From a virus: 25,321 nucleotides of DNA. The notes beneath the pieces were generated by a model. It was given only the letters and a program-made list of their open reading frames with translations. It was not told the DNA's origin and ran no database searches. The stretch spans positions 1 through 25,321 of IMG/VR virus record IMGVR_UViG_3300030090_003037. One strand, written 5' to 3'. The stretch's first letter is position 1. Every line of letters starts with the position of its first letter. The position numbers and the translations under genes were made by a program. Shown here in pieces: positions 15,233 to 21,204 of this stretch.

Positions 15233-15818
15233 CATACCCATTACATCAGATGATTATGAGCATGTAAATTGCATCGTAGAGATTCCTAAAGGAACCAATA
15301 CAAAATATGAGTATGATGAGAATTTAAATATATTTAAATTAGATAGATGCCTTGTTTCTTCATTGCAGTATCCAATTAACTACGGTTTTATTCCACAAAC
15401 TATTGCTCTTGACAATGATCCTTTAGATGTCTTGATTTTTAATCATGACCCAATAGATAGGGGAAGCTTAGTATCTTGTCGGATTCTTGGTGTTTTAGGA
15501 TTTATTGACGGTGGAGAAATTGATAATAAATTAATTGCTGTTCCTCATTGGTCTCCTATAGATAAGTATAGAACAGTTCATGATATTGAGTCAGCTCACC
15601 TTAAAATATATAGGCAATTTTTCAAAATTTACAAAATAGACAGGGATTCTGACACTAAAGTCGGAGATTGGAAGTCTAAAGGTGTGGCGCTTAGAGTCGC
15701 TAAAGATTCTAATGAAAGATGGAAAAAAGCTAACCAAGAAAGATTTCATGAGGAGTGGGCAGAAAGGCAACTTTGGTCTAAAATCAAAGAAAAAGGTTAC
15801 ATAGTACAACCTGATTAG
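15216..15818 (+). CDS. ppa: Inorganic pyrophosphatase, family I (200 aa)
   Basis: Hydrolyses pyrophosphate to phosphate, pulling DNA and RNA polymerisation forward. The active site is well conserved: VEIPKG with Glu22, Arg44, YPINYGFIP with Tyr52/Tyr56, DNDPLDVLIF with Asp66, Asp68 and Asp71, and IDGGEIDNKLIAVP with Asp98, Asp103 and Lys105. Spacing follows the E. coli enzyme almost residue for residue. Length is slightly above the bacterial 175 aa. The GHG-like loop after AVP is HWSPIDKY. It is unusual in a phage; MazG-like and other nucleotide genes lie downstream, suggesting a nucleotide-pool role during replication. The start ATG lies 17 bases inside the previous gene. Confidence 0.93.
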   Translation: MNLVNDIPITSDDYEHVNCIVEIPKGTNTKYEYDENLNIFKLDRCLVSSLQYPINYGFIPQTIALDNDPLDVLIFNHDPIDRGSLVSCRILGVLGFIDGGEIDNKLIAVPHWSPIDKYRTVHDIESAHLKIYRQFFKIYKIDRDSDTKVGDWKSKGVALRVAKDSNERWKKANQERFHEEWAERQLWSKIKEKGYIVQPD

Positions 15819-15826
15819 GTGTAAAT
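15819..15826 (+). promoter_or_regulatory. GTGTAAAT element before the 60-aa membrane protein gene
   Basis: GTGTAAAT is followed by ACAAGT and the ATG at 15833; the core ends eight bases before the start. It begins immediately after the pyrophosphatase stop. No Shine-Dalgarno and no clear -35 are seen. Confidence 0.5.
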
Positions 15827-15832
15827 ACAAGT

Positions 15833-16015
15833 ATGGATACTATTCTTCAACTAGTTCAAGATAACCCTTGGTTTGGAGTTGTAACAGCCGCAATTGCTTT
15901 TGCTTCTGCTATCGCTGCTGCAACACCTACCCCTAAAGAGGGGACTTTCCTGTCCAAATTTTATAAATTAATTGATTGGGCAGCTTTAAATATTGGGAAA
16001 GCCAAGCAGAAATAG
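15833..16015 (+). CDS. Small membrane protein (60 aa)
   Basis: One central membrane span, residues ~12-31 (WFGVVTAAIAFASAIAAATP), followed by a short linker and a Lys-rich tail (NIGKAKQK). Similar short 'NPWFGVVTAAIA...TPTPKxGT' proteins occur in phages and some may be holin-like, but no role can be set from this sequence; a dedicated holin is present upstream. It forms a single-gene unit with its own promoter-like element and terminator. Confidence 0.7.
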   Translation: MDTILQLVQDNPWFGVVTAAIAFASAIAAATPTPKEGTFLSKFYKLIDWAALNIGKAKQK

Positions 16016-16047
16016 TCTACGGATTTATTTTAAATTAATCTCTAGGC

Positions 16048-16075
16048 ACCCCCTTCCTTTTGGGCAGGGGGTTTT
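16048..16075 (+). terminator. Rho-independent terminator after the 60-aa gene
   Basis: ACCCCCT (16048-16054) pairs with AGGGGGT (16066-16072), closing a loop with further CC/GG pairing, followed by four T residues. It lies 33 bases after the stop. Confidence 0.8.
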
Positions 16076-16088
16076 GCTGTATATTCGT

Positions 16089-16116
16089 TTGTCAAAAAGT
16101 TATTTAGGTGTAATAT
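16089..16116 (+). promoter_or_regulatory. Promoter before the 177-aa gene, GTGTAA class with a -35-like box
   Basis: TTGTCA (16089-16094), 16 bases, TAATAT (16111-16116), overlapping GTGTAATA (16108-16115). The ATG at 16123 follows six bases later, predicting a leaderless mRNA. This copy of the GTGTAA element shows how it may overlap an extended -10. Confidence 0.55.
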
Positions 16117-16122
16117 AGTTAT

Positions 16123-16656
16123 ATGATCTCTGATAAAGCGAAAGGTCTCTCGGGTTTAAATCATGTGGCTCATACACGAAAGCTCATGGACGAATCCACG
16201 AAGCGCTACCATCATTCATGCCTATCAGCAGGTTTAAATATCAAAAAGACTGGTAAAGCTCAAGACATAGGGCATGTTGATTTTGTCGTAAATGGAGAGA
16301 CTGTAGATTTAAAAGGATTAAAAAATTCTACCAGAGAGGGTAAAATTCTATTAGAATTCTTGACTGTCCAAGGGAAAACTGGTTGGTGTAACGAAAAAGG
16401 AACGCCCTTGTGGATTGCTTTCGACTTGGGAGCTTTTTTTCTACACGCTAAAAATATAGATCTTTACAATCTAGCCAAAGAAAAATGTAATTTAAGAGAC
16501 ACAGTGGCTAAAGTAGACCAGTGTCTATATAAAGGGTATAGGCGTAAAGGTAGAAAAGATATGATGTCTATGGTCTTACTTAATGATGTTTTGAATCATT
16601 GCGAACACTGGTTTTTACCATATTGTGAATATGAAATTCCTATCGATAAGCTTTAA
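16123..16656 (+). CDS. Second possible PD-(D/E)XK-fold protein (177 aa)
   Basis: After a helical, His-rich N-terminus, residues ~48-80 show HVDFVV with Asp53, a turn, VDLKGLK with Asp62 and Lys64 as a (D/E)XK-type element, and a following strand ILLEFLTV with Glu78, then GKTGWCN. This resembles compact endonuclease-fold phage proteins. The C-terminal half is helical and basic (KGYRRKGRKDMM). It is not similar in length or detail to the 14732 protein. Its stop overlaps by three bases the stop of the convergent minus-strand gene (shared TTAA). Function inferred from fold motifs only. Confidence 0.5.
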   Translation: MISDKAKGLSGLNHVAHTRKLMDESTKRYHHSCLSAGLNIKKTGKAQDIGHVDFVVNGETVDLKGLKNSTREGKILLEFLTVQGKTGWCNEKGTPLWIAFDLGAFFLHAKNIDLYNLAKEKCNLRDTVAKVDQCLYKGYRRKGRKDMMSMVLLNDVLNHCEHWFLPYCEYEIPIDKL

Positions 16657-16925
16657 GGATAACTTGAAAACCCTCCAGTTCCTAAATAGTTGAACCCACC
16701 ACCGAATGGTCTTATCAGCAGACCCGTTGTTGCTGGCGCAGATGTTTTCCAAGATGGTTCACGATCAAAAACATTTCTGTTGTATTCTTTTATTATGTGT
16801 TGAGAATAATATTCTTTGCCGCCACTTACTTCATATGACCCTGTGATTTCTGCTCTAAAATTAGCCCAATCACCAGAATTAGCGCTTGTGCTAGAATGTA
16901 TTCTACTTGATAAATCGTTTGGCAT
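16653..16925 (-). CDS. Hypothetical minus-strand protein (90 aa)
   Basis: Not recognised. The N-terminus is polar (Ser, Asn rich), the middle is Tyr/Lys rich, and the C-terminus is Gly/Phe/aromatic (FGGGFNYLGTGGF), a composition seen in small virion-associated proteins. It is the only gene on this strand for several kilobases and converges on the 16123 gene with overlapping stops. A GTGTAA element ends ten bases before its ATG, as in other unit-leading genes, and AAGGG gives a possible ribosome site; these support it as real rather than a shadow. Confidence 0.6.
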   Translation of the reverse strand: MPNDLSSRIHSSTSANSGDWANFRAEITGSYEVSGGKEYYSQHIIKEYNRNVFDREPSWKTSAPATTGLLIRPFGGGFNYLGTGGFSSYP

Positions 16926-16933
16926 ACCCTTTT

Positions 16934-16941
16934 ACTTACAC
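16934..16941 (-). promoter_or_regulatory. GTGTAAGT element before the 90-aa minus-strand gene
   Basis: On the minus strand GTGTAAGT is followed by AAAAGGGT and ATG (16925). The core ends ten bases before the start codon, in line with the other GTGTAA copies. It lies next to the AGAATT/AATTCT dyad that borders the divergent plus-strand promoter. Confidence 0.45.
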
Positions 16942-16948
16942 TTTTTTC

Positions 16949-16996
16949 AGAATTCTTGAAAAATTCTCTTGACTGCTTTTAAATACTGTATATAAT
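16949..16996 (+). promoter_or_regulatory. Strong promoter with adjacent inverted repeat, heading the 17005-21074 operon
   Basis: TTGACT (16969-16974), 16 bases, TATAAT (16991-16996). The ATG at 17005 is eight bases on, so the leader would be about two bases. Directly upstream of the -35 is an inverted repeat, AGAATT-7-AATTCT (16949-16967), between this promoter and the divergent GTGTAA element; it could bind a regulator of both. Confidence 0.7.
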
Positions 16997-17004
16997 CAAC
17001 GTCC

Positions 17005-17127
17005 ATGCTCTTATGGATATTTATTGTCACCGCCTGGGTAGCGTTCGTATTAATAGTTTGTCGCTGCATGGGTATTAATTCAGAACAAGAACGCTATATT
17101 GAACGCAAAGAGAAAGAAAAAAAATGA
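17005..17127 (+). CDS. Single-TM mini-protein (40 aa)
   Basis: The frame starts at ATG 17005 just after a strong promoter and ends with TGA overlapping the next ATG (ATGA at 17124). Residues ~2-21 (LLWIFIVTAWVAFVLIVCRC) form one membrane span; the rest is a highly charged cytoplasmic tail (Glu/Lys/Arg). First gene of the operon. Promoter placement and coupling argue for a real gene; function unknown. Confidence 0.65.
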   Translation: MLLWIFIVTAWVAFVLIVCRCMGINSEQERYIERKEKEKK

Positions 17128-17357
17128 AACAACAGTTATATGAAATGCTTAGATCTCAAGCGGTCGCAGATAAAAAGAAAGCGCTGCTTTCTTTCGATCT
17201 CCTTGTAGACCACCCCGCAGGTATCGGGGATCACTCCACAGATGATTTTTGGAAGAATGCGACTCAAGCTCTGGAGCTTTTGGTTGACGCAGACGATAGA
17301 CTTGAATGCCTTAAAAAATATTTTCCTGACGAACATATGTCTAGGATGACGACATGA
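17124..17357 (+). CDS. Conserved-looking phage protein of unknown function (77 aa)
   Basis: Almost entirely helical: LYEMLRSQAVADKKKALLS, then the loop HPAGIGDHSTDDFW, then a helix ending DADDRLECLKKYF. This pattern (a helix, 'GIGDHST', a second helix) recurs in small phage proteins whose function I do not know. No membrane segment. ATGA-coupled to the upstream mini-gene. Confidence 0.65.
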   Translation: MKQQLYEMLRSQAVADKKKALLSFDLLVDHPAGIGDHSTDDFWKNATQALELLVDADDRLECLKKYFPDEHMSRMTT

Positions 17358-17364
17358 CTGTAAT

Positions 17365-17397
17365 ATATGTCGAATAACTCCCTTTATTTCGACATGT
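17365..17397 (+). promoter_or_regulatory. Stem-loop enclosing the start region of the 35-aa membrane gene
   Basis: ATGTCGAA (17367-17374) pairs perfectly with TTCGACAT (17388-17395), then TAA pairs with TTA across a one-base bulge, closing the six-base loop CTCCCT. Both candidate start codons (17367 and 17394) lie in the stem arms. No T-run follows, so it is not an ordinary terminator. It could control translation, be a processing site, or bind a protein. Confidence 0.5.
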
Positions 17398-17474
17398 CTA
17401 GACTAGAAGCTTTCATTTATTTGTTGTTTTTTTTATTTGCGTTTGTTTTATTAGTTAGTTTATTATGGAAATAG
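17367..17474 (+). CDS. Single-TM mini-protein (35 aa; 26 aa from the internal ATG)
   Basis: The frame opens at ATG 17367, with a second in-frame ATG at 17394. The C-terminal ~20 residues (LEAFIYLLFFLFAFVLLVSL) are one very hydrophobic membrane span ending in LLWK. It overlaps the next gene by ten bases. No Shine-Dalgarno is visible and both start codons lie in a stem-loop, so the true start is unclear. It resembles other tiny membrane proteins in this operon, but being so short it may be a chance frame. Confidence 0.45.
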   Translation: MSNNSLYFDMSRLEAFIYLLFFLFAFVLLVSLLWK

Positions 17475-17689
17475 ATACTTCATTTTTATCTGACGAAGCT
17501 ATTATGTTTGACGACCTAGATAAATGTATCATAGGGTCAGATCAGAGAGGCTTTCTTGTTTATTCTTATAAAAAAATGCTAACACATTTCTCTAGAGATA
17601 TGCCGACAGATGATGCTGCTGAATATATTGAATTCAATGTTGTAGGAATTAAGCCTGATAATTACACTGTGGTTTATGATTTAATATGA
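17465..17689 (+). CDS. Conserved-looking phage protein of unknown function (74 aa)
   Basis: Small, acidic, mixed alpha/beta: DLDKCIIGSDQRGFLVYSY, then a helix, then EYIEFNVVGIKPDNYTVVYDL. Short phage proteins with this 'DDxxxGxxxRGxLVYSxxxM...EYIxFN' layout recur, with no assigned function. It overlaps the 35-aa gene by ten bases and the next gene as ATGA. Confidence 0.7.
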   Translation: MEIDTSFLSDEAIMFDDLDKCIIGSDQRGFLVYSYKKMLTHFSRDMPTDDAAEYIEFNVVGIKPDNYTVVYDLI

Positions 17690-17982
17690 AATTTAATTAT
17701 TATAAAATAGGATATGCAATATTCAGTTTGCTTGCGGGATTAACGGTTGGATTGTTGTTGGCAATATTTGTGGGGGTGTGTACTTTTTTTAATGCTCTTA
17801 TTGGTTTCCCGATGCAAGTTTACAGACAATGCATTGCACAATCTACAGCTAGAAGACTAGAAAAGATTTTTGGTGTCCCCAAAGACTTTCAAGCTGCTGA
17901 TTTTAAACAACCAAGTGAAGAATCTATTTGGGATAAACATATCCAAAGAATGGAAGAAAAGAAAAATAATATTAATAACTAA
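17686..17982 (+). CDS. Membrane protein of unknown function (98 aa)
   Basis: Residues ~8-42 are strongly hydrophobic (IFSLLAGLTVGLLLAIFVGV, continuing into TFFNALIGF), enough for one long or two short membrane spans. The C-terminal 55 residues are charged and helical, ending KKNNINN. Coupled to its neighbours: ATGA with the upstream gene and TAATG with the MazG-like gene. Confidence 0.65.
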   Translation: MKFNYYKIGYAIFSLLAGLTVGLLLAIFVGVCTFFNALIGFPMQVYRQCIAQSTARRLEKIFGVPKDFQAADFKQPSEESIWDKHIQRMEEKKNNINN

Positions 17983-18287
17983 TGAAATCGTTTTACGAAT
18001 TAAGTTTATACGTCCTTAAATGGGCAGACGAAAGAGGGATTTTTGATAGCCCGAACCCATTAGCTCAACTAGCTAAGACTCAAGAGGAGTTAGATGAAAC
18101 AATTCAAGCAATCAAAGACCATGATCACTATGAAATAGCCGATGGCATTGGTGATATGCTTGTGACTATTATTATCGCCGCCAGAATGTTAGAGCTTGAC
18201 CCTACAACTTGCTTGGACCAAGCATATAATGAAATCAAAGATAGAACTGGTAAAATGGTGGACGGCCAATTTGTAAAAGATGTCTAA
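17982..18287 (+). CDS. MazG-like nucleotide pyrophosphohydrolase (101 aa)
   Basis: Hydrolyses (d)NTPs or related nucleotides to monophosphate and pyrophosphate. The all-helical MazG core is visible: QLAKTQEELDETIQAI with the ExxE metal site at Glu36/Glu39, and EIADGIGDMLVTIII with ExxD at Glu51/Asp54 plus Asp58. The C-terminal NEIKDRTGKMVDGQFVK is the usual ending of phage MazG-like proteins. Its substrate is unknown; pyrophosphate made here could be used by the phage pyrophosphatase, which is inference. TAATG-coupled to the upstream membrane protein. Confidence 0.85.
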   Translation: MKSFYELSLYVLKWADERGIFDSPNPLAQLAKTQEELDETIQAIKDHDHYEIADGIGDMLVTIIIAARMLELDPTTCLDQAYNEIKDRTGKMVDGQFVKDV

Positions 18288-18765
18288 AAAAGATTTAATA
18301 AAAGCATTATTAGGTGGGCTTGCATTTGGCTTACTCGTATTCGTATTCATTCAAATCTTTTTGTTTTTTGTAGACACAGAGTTTGAAACAGAGGAGGTTC
18401 TAAAACCAGAAATTAAAATTGAGATTACCACGCCCGAACCTATTCTGGTAGAAAAGAAAGAGCGGGAGTCAGATGTGGCTATGGTCACATTCAAATATGA
18501 GATAAGAATACAAAACCAGTATGACGACGAGTTGTTAGAGCATGTAGAAACTATGGACGAAGTATTGCGTTATCTAAACGAATACACAAGATTTCACGAT
18601 GACCTGTATGTCTATGACACTAAAACAAGAGATTTGATCTTAGATGTAAAAACTTATAGACAAGTGATGCAAGAACTGCTAACTAAAGAAGAGTTGCTCA
18701 TCAAAGCCGCTGAAAATCCTAACAGCTTCTCTGATGAGGAAATATTTGAACTACTAGTAGACTAA
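18280..18765 (+). CDS. Membrane-anchored protein of unknown function (161 aa)
   Basis: Residues ~9-31 form one membrane span (LLGGLAFGLLVFVFIQIFLF). A Pro/Glu-rich linker (~38-60) leads to an acidic, mostly helical domain (~68-161) rich in Asp, Glu and Tyr. No catalytic motif is recognised. It overlaps the MazG-like gene by eight bases, and its stop overlaps the next ATG as TAATG. Confidence 0.65.
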   Translation: MSKKDLIKALLGGLAFGLLVFVFIQIFLFFVDTEFETEEVLKPEIKIEITTPEPILVEKKERESDVAMVTFKYEIRIQNQYDDELLEHVETMDEVLRYLNEYTRFHDDLYVYDTKTRDLILDVKTYRQVMQELLTKEELLIKAAENPNSFSDEEIFELLVD

Positions 18766-19079
18766 TGAAAGAAATAATTATTATTGGCTGTGTAATCTTT
18801 TTGGTGGCAACCCTTGGTGCGTTGCAATTCAAAGAAGAAGTTGTTGTAGATGAAATTATTGTCTCTTATGACAATAAAAAACAAAAAGAAATACCAGTGA
18901 CAGTTACCCTTACCAAATACCAACTCGAAAAGATGTTGAACATGGTTGACGAAGAGTATGGTTATGGTGGTCCTGCCGCACCGCAAGATAGCTTTACCTT
19001 TACTTCAATAGCTAAAGGCAATCAGCATTCAGAAGAATATAGTATTTCTTCTACGCATTTAGCTAGGAAGCCGAAATAA
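18765..19079 (+). CDS. Membrane-anchored protein of unknown function (104 aa)
   Basis: The N-terminal ~20 residues (MKEIIIIGCVIFLVATLGAL) form an uncleaved anchor or signal. Then a beta-rich stretch (EEVVVDEIIVSYDNKKQKEI) and a Gly/Pro/Ser-rich C-terminus follow. The topology matches the preceding gene (single N-terminal anchor, extracytoplasmic or cytoplasmic tail), so the two may act together. No family recognised. Confidence 0.62.
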   Translation: MKEIIIIGCVIFLVATLGALQFKEEVVVDEIIVSYDNKKQKEIPVTVTLTKYQLEKMLNMVDEEYGYGGPAAPQDSFTFTSIAKGNQHSEEYSISSTHLARKPK

Positions 19080-19080
19080 A

Positions 19081-19455
19081 ATGGGTAAAAAATTAATTTT
19101 AATTCCAATCTACTTATTTATTTCTTTGTTTTGCAGAGCGGATGACCATTGGGGTGAACCACCCCCTGTTCCAGAACTACAAATCAACCATGACATACTC
19201 AACGGCAGAGTAGAAGTTGGTTGGATATCTGATTCATCTTTTGATAAGCCTATTTGGTATATAGTAGAAGTAAAACAAGTAGATGAAAATAGAATTGTCG
19301 ATCCTCAATTCCTTTGGTTTAGACCTTTTATACCAATACAGAGTAATTTTAATGAGTATATTACAATAAACTTAAACTACAGAGATCAATTTGGAGCAGT
19401 GAAAGATTGGAGCAGAGCAGAGATGTTTAGAATAAGAGCAATGTGGGGAGCATAA
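19081..19455 (+). CDS. Secreted or periplasmic protein with signal peptide (124 aa)
   Basis: Residues 1-~21 form a signal peptide (KK then LILIPIYLFISLF, with likely cleavage after CRA, before DDHWGEPPPVPEL). The mature ~100 residues look beta-rich (GRVEVGWISDSS, IWYIVEVKQVD, AEMFRIRAMW), compatible with a fibronectin III or other immunoglobulin-like sandwich. No lipobox pattern is complete. Only one base separates it from each neighbour. Its export suggests action at the cell envelope; function unknown. Confidence 0.65.
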   Translation: MGKKLILIPIYLFISLFCRADDHWGEPPPVPELQINHDILNGRVEVGWISDSSFDKPIWYIVEVKQVDENRIVDPQFLWFRPFIPIQSNFNEYITINLNYRDQFGAVKDWSRAEMFRIRAMWGA

Positions 19456-19456
19456 A

Positions 19457-19888
19457 ATGACGAGTAAACAACTAATTGAACTACATGATCAAACCTGCAA
19501 ATCCTGTAGGGACATCATGCTGAAGAAAAATAATGATTATACTGGCGGCAAGAAAGCCACAGATATATTTGCTAATTTTAATTCATCTAAAATTCTAGAC
19601 ATCCATCCTGTGCAGGGATTGCTCTTGCGTGTGATAGATAAGGTGCAGAGAATCCGCTCCTTTACTAACGACAAAGAACTTTCTGTTCCAAATGAAACGG
19701 TAGAAGATGCTTGCGATGACATTGTAAACTATGCCATCCTTGCTAAAGCTATGCTCTTGGATGAAAGAGCTAAGAAACTTCCAACTGGAGAAGAAGAAGC
19801 TAGAGCAGAAAAACGTATGGACGTAATAGGTCAAAACGGTAATGAGGGTCTGCATTACTCCCAGATCGAACAAGAAAATGTCAAATAA
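19457..19888 (+). CDS. DUF1599/Nmad1-like, MazG-type helical protein (143 aa)
   Basis: Conserved segments in order: KKNNDYTGG (23-31), FANF (38-41), GLLLRVIDKVQRI (54-66), and ETVEDACDDIVNYAILA (80-96). This matches the DUF1599 family, proposed as a nucleotide-modification-associated, MazG-like all-helical domain. A substrate is not known. GGGAG seven bases upstream is a good ribosome site. Its last codons (…QIE…K stop) share a 29-base repeat with the end of the 20586 gene. The glycosyltransferase start overlaps its 3' end. Confidence 0.8.
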   Translation: MTSKQLIELHDQTCKSCRDIMLKKNNDYTGGKKATDIFANFNSSKILDIHPVQGLLLRVIDKVQRIRSFTNDKELSVPNETVEDACDDIVNYAILAKAMLLDERAKKLPTGEEEARAEKRMDVIGQNGNEGLHYSQIEQENVK

Positions 19889-19889
19889 T
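19860..19889 (+). repeat. Gene-end direct repeat, copy A
   Basis: CCCAGATCGAA, an 11-base variable part, and CAAATAA: the same layout, length and reading frame as the two copies at 21046-21106. The first 11 and last 7 bases are identical. It covers the last codons of the DUF1599-like gene. Confidence 0.55.
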
Positions 19890-20579
19890 ATAGCTGTATT
19901 AATGTGGTATGATGACCACGTTAAAAACTACGGAGATAACTGCTATAAAATAAATAAGGTTTACTGTCAGAAGCATGGTTACGATCTGATAAAATCATCT
20001 GATAGATTTTACAAAGACAGAAACCCACATTGGGAAAGATTCCCTCTCATACTTGATCACATAAATAGTTATGATTATGTTGTGTGGATTGATGCTGATG
20101 CATTCTTTTACAACATCTCGCCTCCAATAAAAAATCTAATAAATAAATATAAAAAAGATATTTTATTCAGCGAAGATGGGCATACTATGAACCCACCTCA
20201 TGTAAACTCGGGCGTTTTAATATTAAAAAACACAGATAGGGTTATAAACATAGTAAAAAAATGGGCTTTTTCAGAAGATTTAAAAGATAAATACTGTGGG
20301 CGCAAATTTATGGATGGTTATCTATGCCCGAAAACAAATTGGGTAGAAGACCAAGGTATGGTTAGGGGATTCGTGAGGGATAATGTCGATAATATAAATA
20401 ACATATCTCAACTTGTGCCTTATCTAGAACTGCAACATTATTACTCCGCAGAAAAAAAATCCTTAGAAAAAGTTAAAAACAAACCTTATATTTTTCATTT
20501 AGCGGGTAGGCATGAAGATAGATTCATTGAATCAAAAAAATACCTTGACCTACTCCGTAAATTAGGTCACGATATATAA
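19878..20579 (+). CDS. Glycosyltransferase, GT-A fold, GT34-like (233 aa)
   Basis: Transfers a sugar from a nucleotide-sugar donor. The N-terminal NIAVLMWYDD opens a Rossmann-like half; a DxD metal/nucleotide site is VVWIDADAFF with Asp72 and Asp74; then NSGVLILKN, EDQGMVRGF and a late IFHLAGR with the His seen in GT34-type and related families. ATG 19878 is chosen over an upstream in-frame ATG (19842) because the protein similarity begins at MSNNIAVL and the upstream part is inside the previous gene. The acceptor is unknown: modified phage DNA, a virion protein, or host surface polysaccharide are all possible. Confidence 0.82.
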   Translation: MSNNIAVLMWYDDHVKNYGDNCYKINKVYCQKHGYDLIKSSDRFYKDRNPHWERFPLILDHINSYDYVVWIDADAFFYNISPPIKNLINKYKKDILFSEDGHTMNPPHVNSGVLILKNTDRVINIVKKWAFSEDLKDKYCGRKFMDGYLCPKTNWVEDQGMVRGFVRDNVDNINNISQLVPYLELQHYYSAEKKSLEKVKNKPYIFHLAGRHEDRFIESKKYLDLLRKLGHDI

Positions 20580-20585
20580 CATCTC

Positions 20586-21074
20586 ATGAATATATTCGCA
20601 GTAGACACTGACCCCAAGATCGCCGCACAACAATTGTGCGATAAGCACGTTGTTAAAATGATTTTAGAATCAGCGCAGATGCTCTGTGCTGTGTTCCCCA
20701 ATGGCGACGCTCCATACAGGAGAGCATTCTACAATCACCCCTGCACTAAGTGGGCTAGAGAGTCAGCAGAGAACTACGAGTGGTTGCTAGATCATGCTTA
20801 CGCCATGTGTCAAGAGTATACCAGACGCTATGGTAAGGTTCATAAGTCCCTTGATACCATCCAATGGTGCGGATCTAATTACCACAAGCTAAATATACCA
20901 CGCAAAGGATTAACTAAGTTCGCACAAGCGATGCCAGAAGAATACAAAAACAATTGTTCTGTTACAGCTTATCGTTCTTATTATAACGGAGAGAAAGCTT
21001 ACTTCGCTAAGTGGACTAAAAGAGAAACTCCTTCTTGGTTTATCGCCCAGATCGAATCATCTTGCGCCAAATAA
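20586..21074 (+). CDS. Conserved phage protein, function uncertain (162 aa)
   Basis: The N-terminus MNIFAVDTDPKIAAQQLCDKHVVKMILE, seen here in two blocks (NIFAVDTDP and CDKHVVKM), followed by NHPCTKWARES, NYEWL and EYTRRYGKVHKS, matches a family common in phages and occasionally annotated as pyrimidine-dimer DNA glycosylase. I cannot confirm that activity. Conserved His, Cys and Asp residues in CDKH and NHPC could bind metal. A TATATAAC stretch ends five bases before the ATG. Its final codons are duplicated as a tandem repeat downstream. Confidence 0.75.
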   Translation: MNIFAVDTDPKIAAQQLCDKHVVKMILESAQMLCAVFPNGDAPYRRAFYNHPCTKWARESAENYEWLLDHAYAMCQEYTRRYGKVHKSLDTIQWCGSNYHKLNIPRKGLTKFAQAMPEEYKNNCSVTAYRSYYNGEKAYFAKWTKRETPSWFIAQIESSCAK

Positions 21075-21106
21075 GTCCCAGATCGAATGATATTTTGCCA
21101 AATAAG
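21046..21106 (+). repeat. Tandem gene-end repeat, copies B and C
   Basis: Two 30-base units (21046-21075 and 21077-21106), each CCCAGATCGAAT, a variable part, and GCCAAATAAG; 26 of 30 positions agree. Copy B encodes the last ten codons of the 20586 gene including its stop. Copy C lies just beyond the stop and reads as the end of a gene with an internal TGA, like a leftover scar. Confidence 0.8.
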
Positions 21107-21204
21107 CGTATATAAAATTAATAAAAAAAAATAAAAAGTTAAAAAAATTAATTAAATATTTTTTTTGCTAAACTAAAGTTTTTATTTTTTTGGTATCTAA
21201 TTAA
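21107..21204. other. Very AT-rich convergent intergenic spacer
   Basis: About 98 bases, almost only A and T, with long A and T runs, between the plus operon and the isolated minus-strand gene. No gene fits. Weak A-run/T-run pairing (21139-21166) could act as a bidirectional terminator; an AT-rich unwinding site is also possible. Neither is supported by a clear motif. Confidence 0.4.

Noticed and set aside
17365-17397. Stem-loop as an intrinsic terminator
   Set aside because: No T-run follows the stem on either strand, and coupled genes continue downstream.
19842-19877. Upstream ATG for the glycosyltransferase
   Set aside because: The extra 12 residues lie within the DUF1599-like gene and do not look like the family's N-terminus; ATG 19878 gives MSNNIAVLMWYDD, the natural first strand.
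20586-21074. Naming the 162-aa protein a pyrimidine-dimer DNA glycosylase
   Set aside because: I recall such labels for the family, but the sequence does not show the T4 DenV N-terminal motif, so the activity is not asserted.
21107-21204. AT-rich spacer as a replication origin
   Set aside because: No iterated repeats, no origin-binding motifs and no replication initiator next to it; low complexity alone is not enough.
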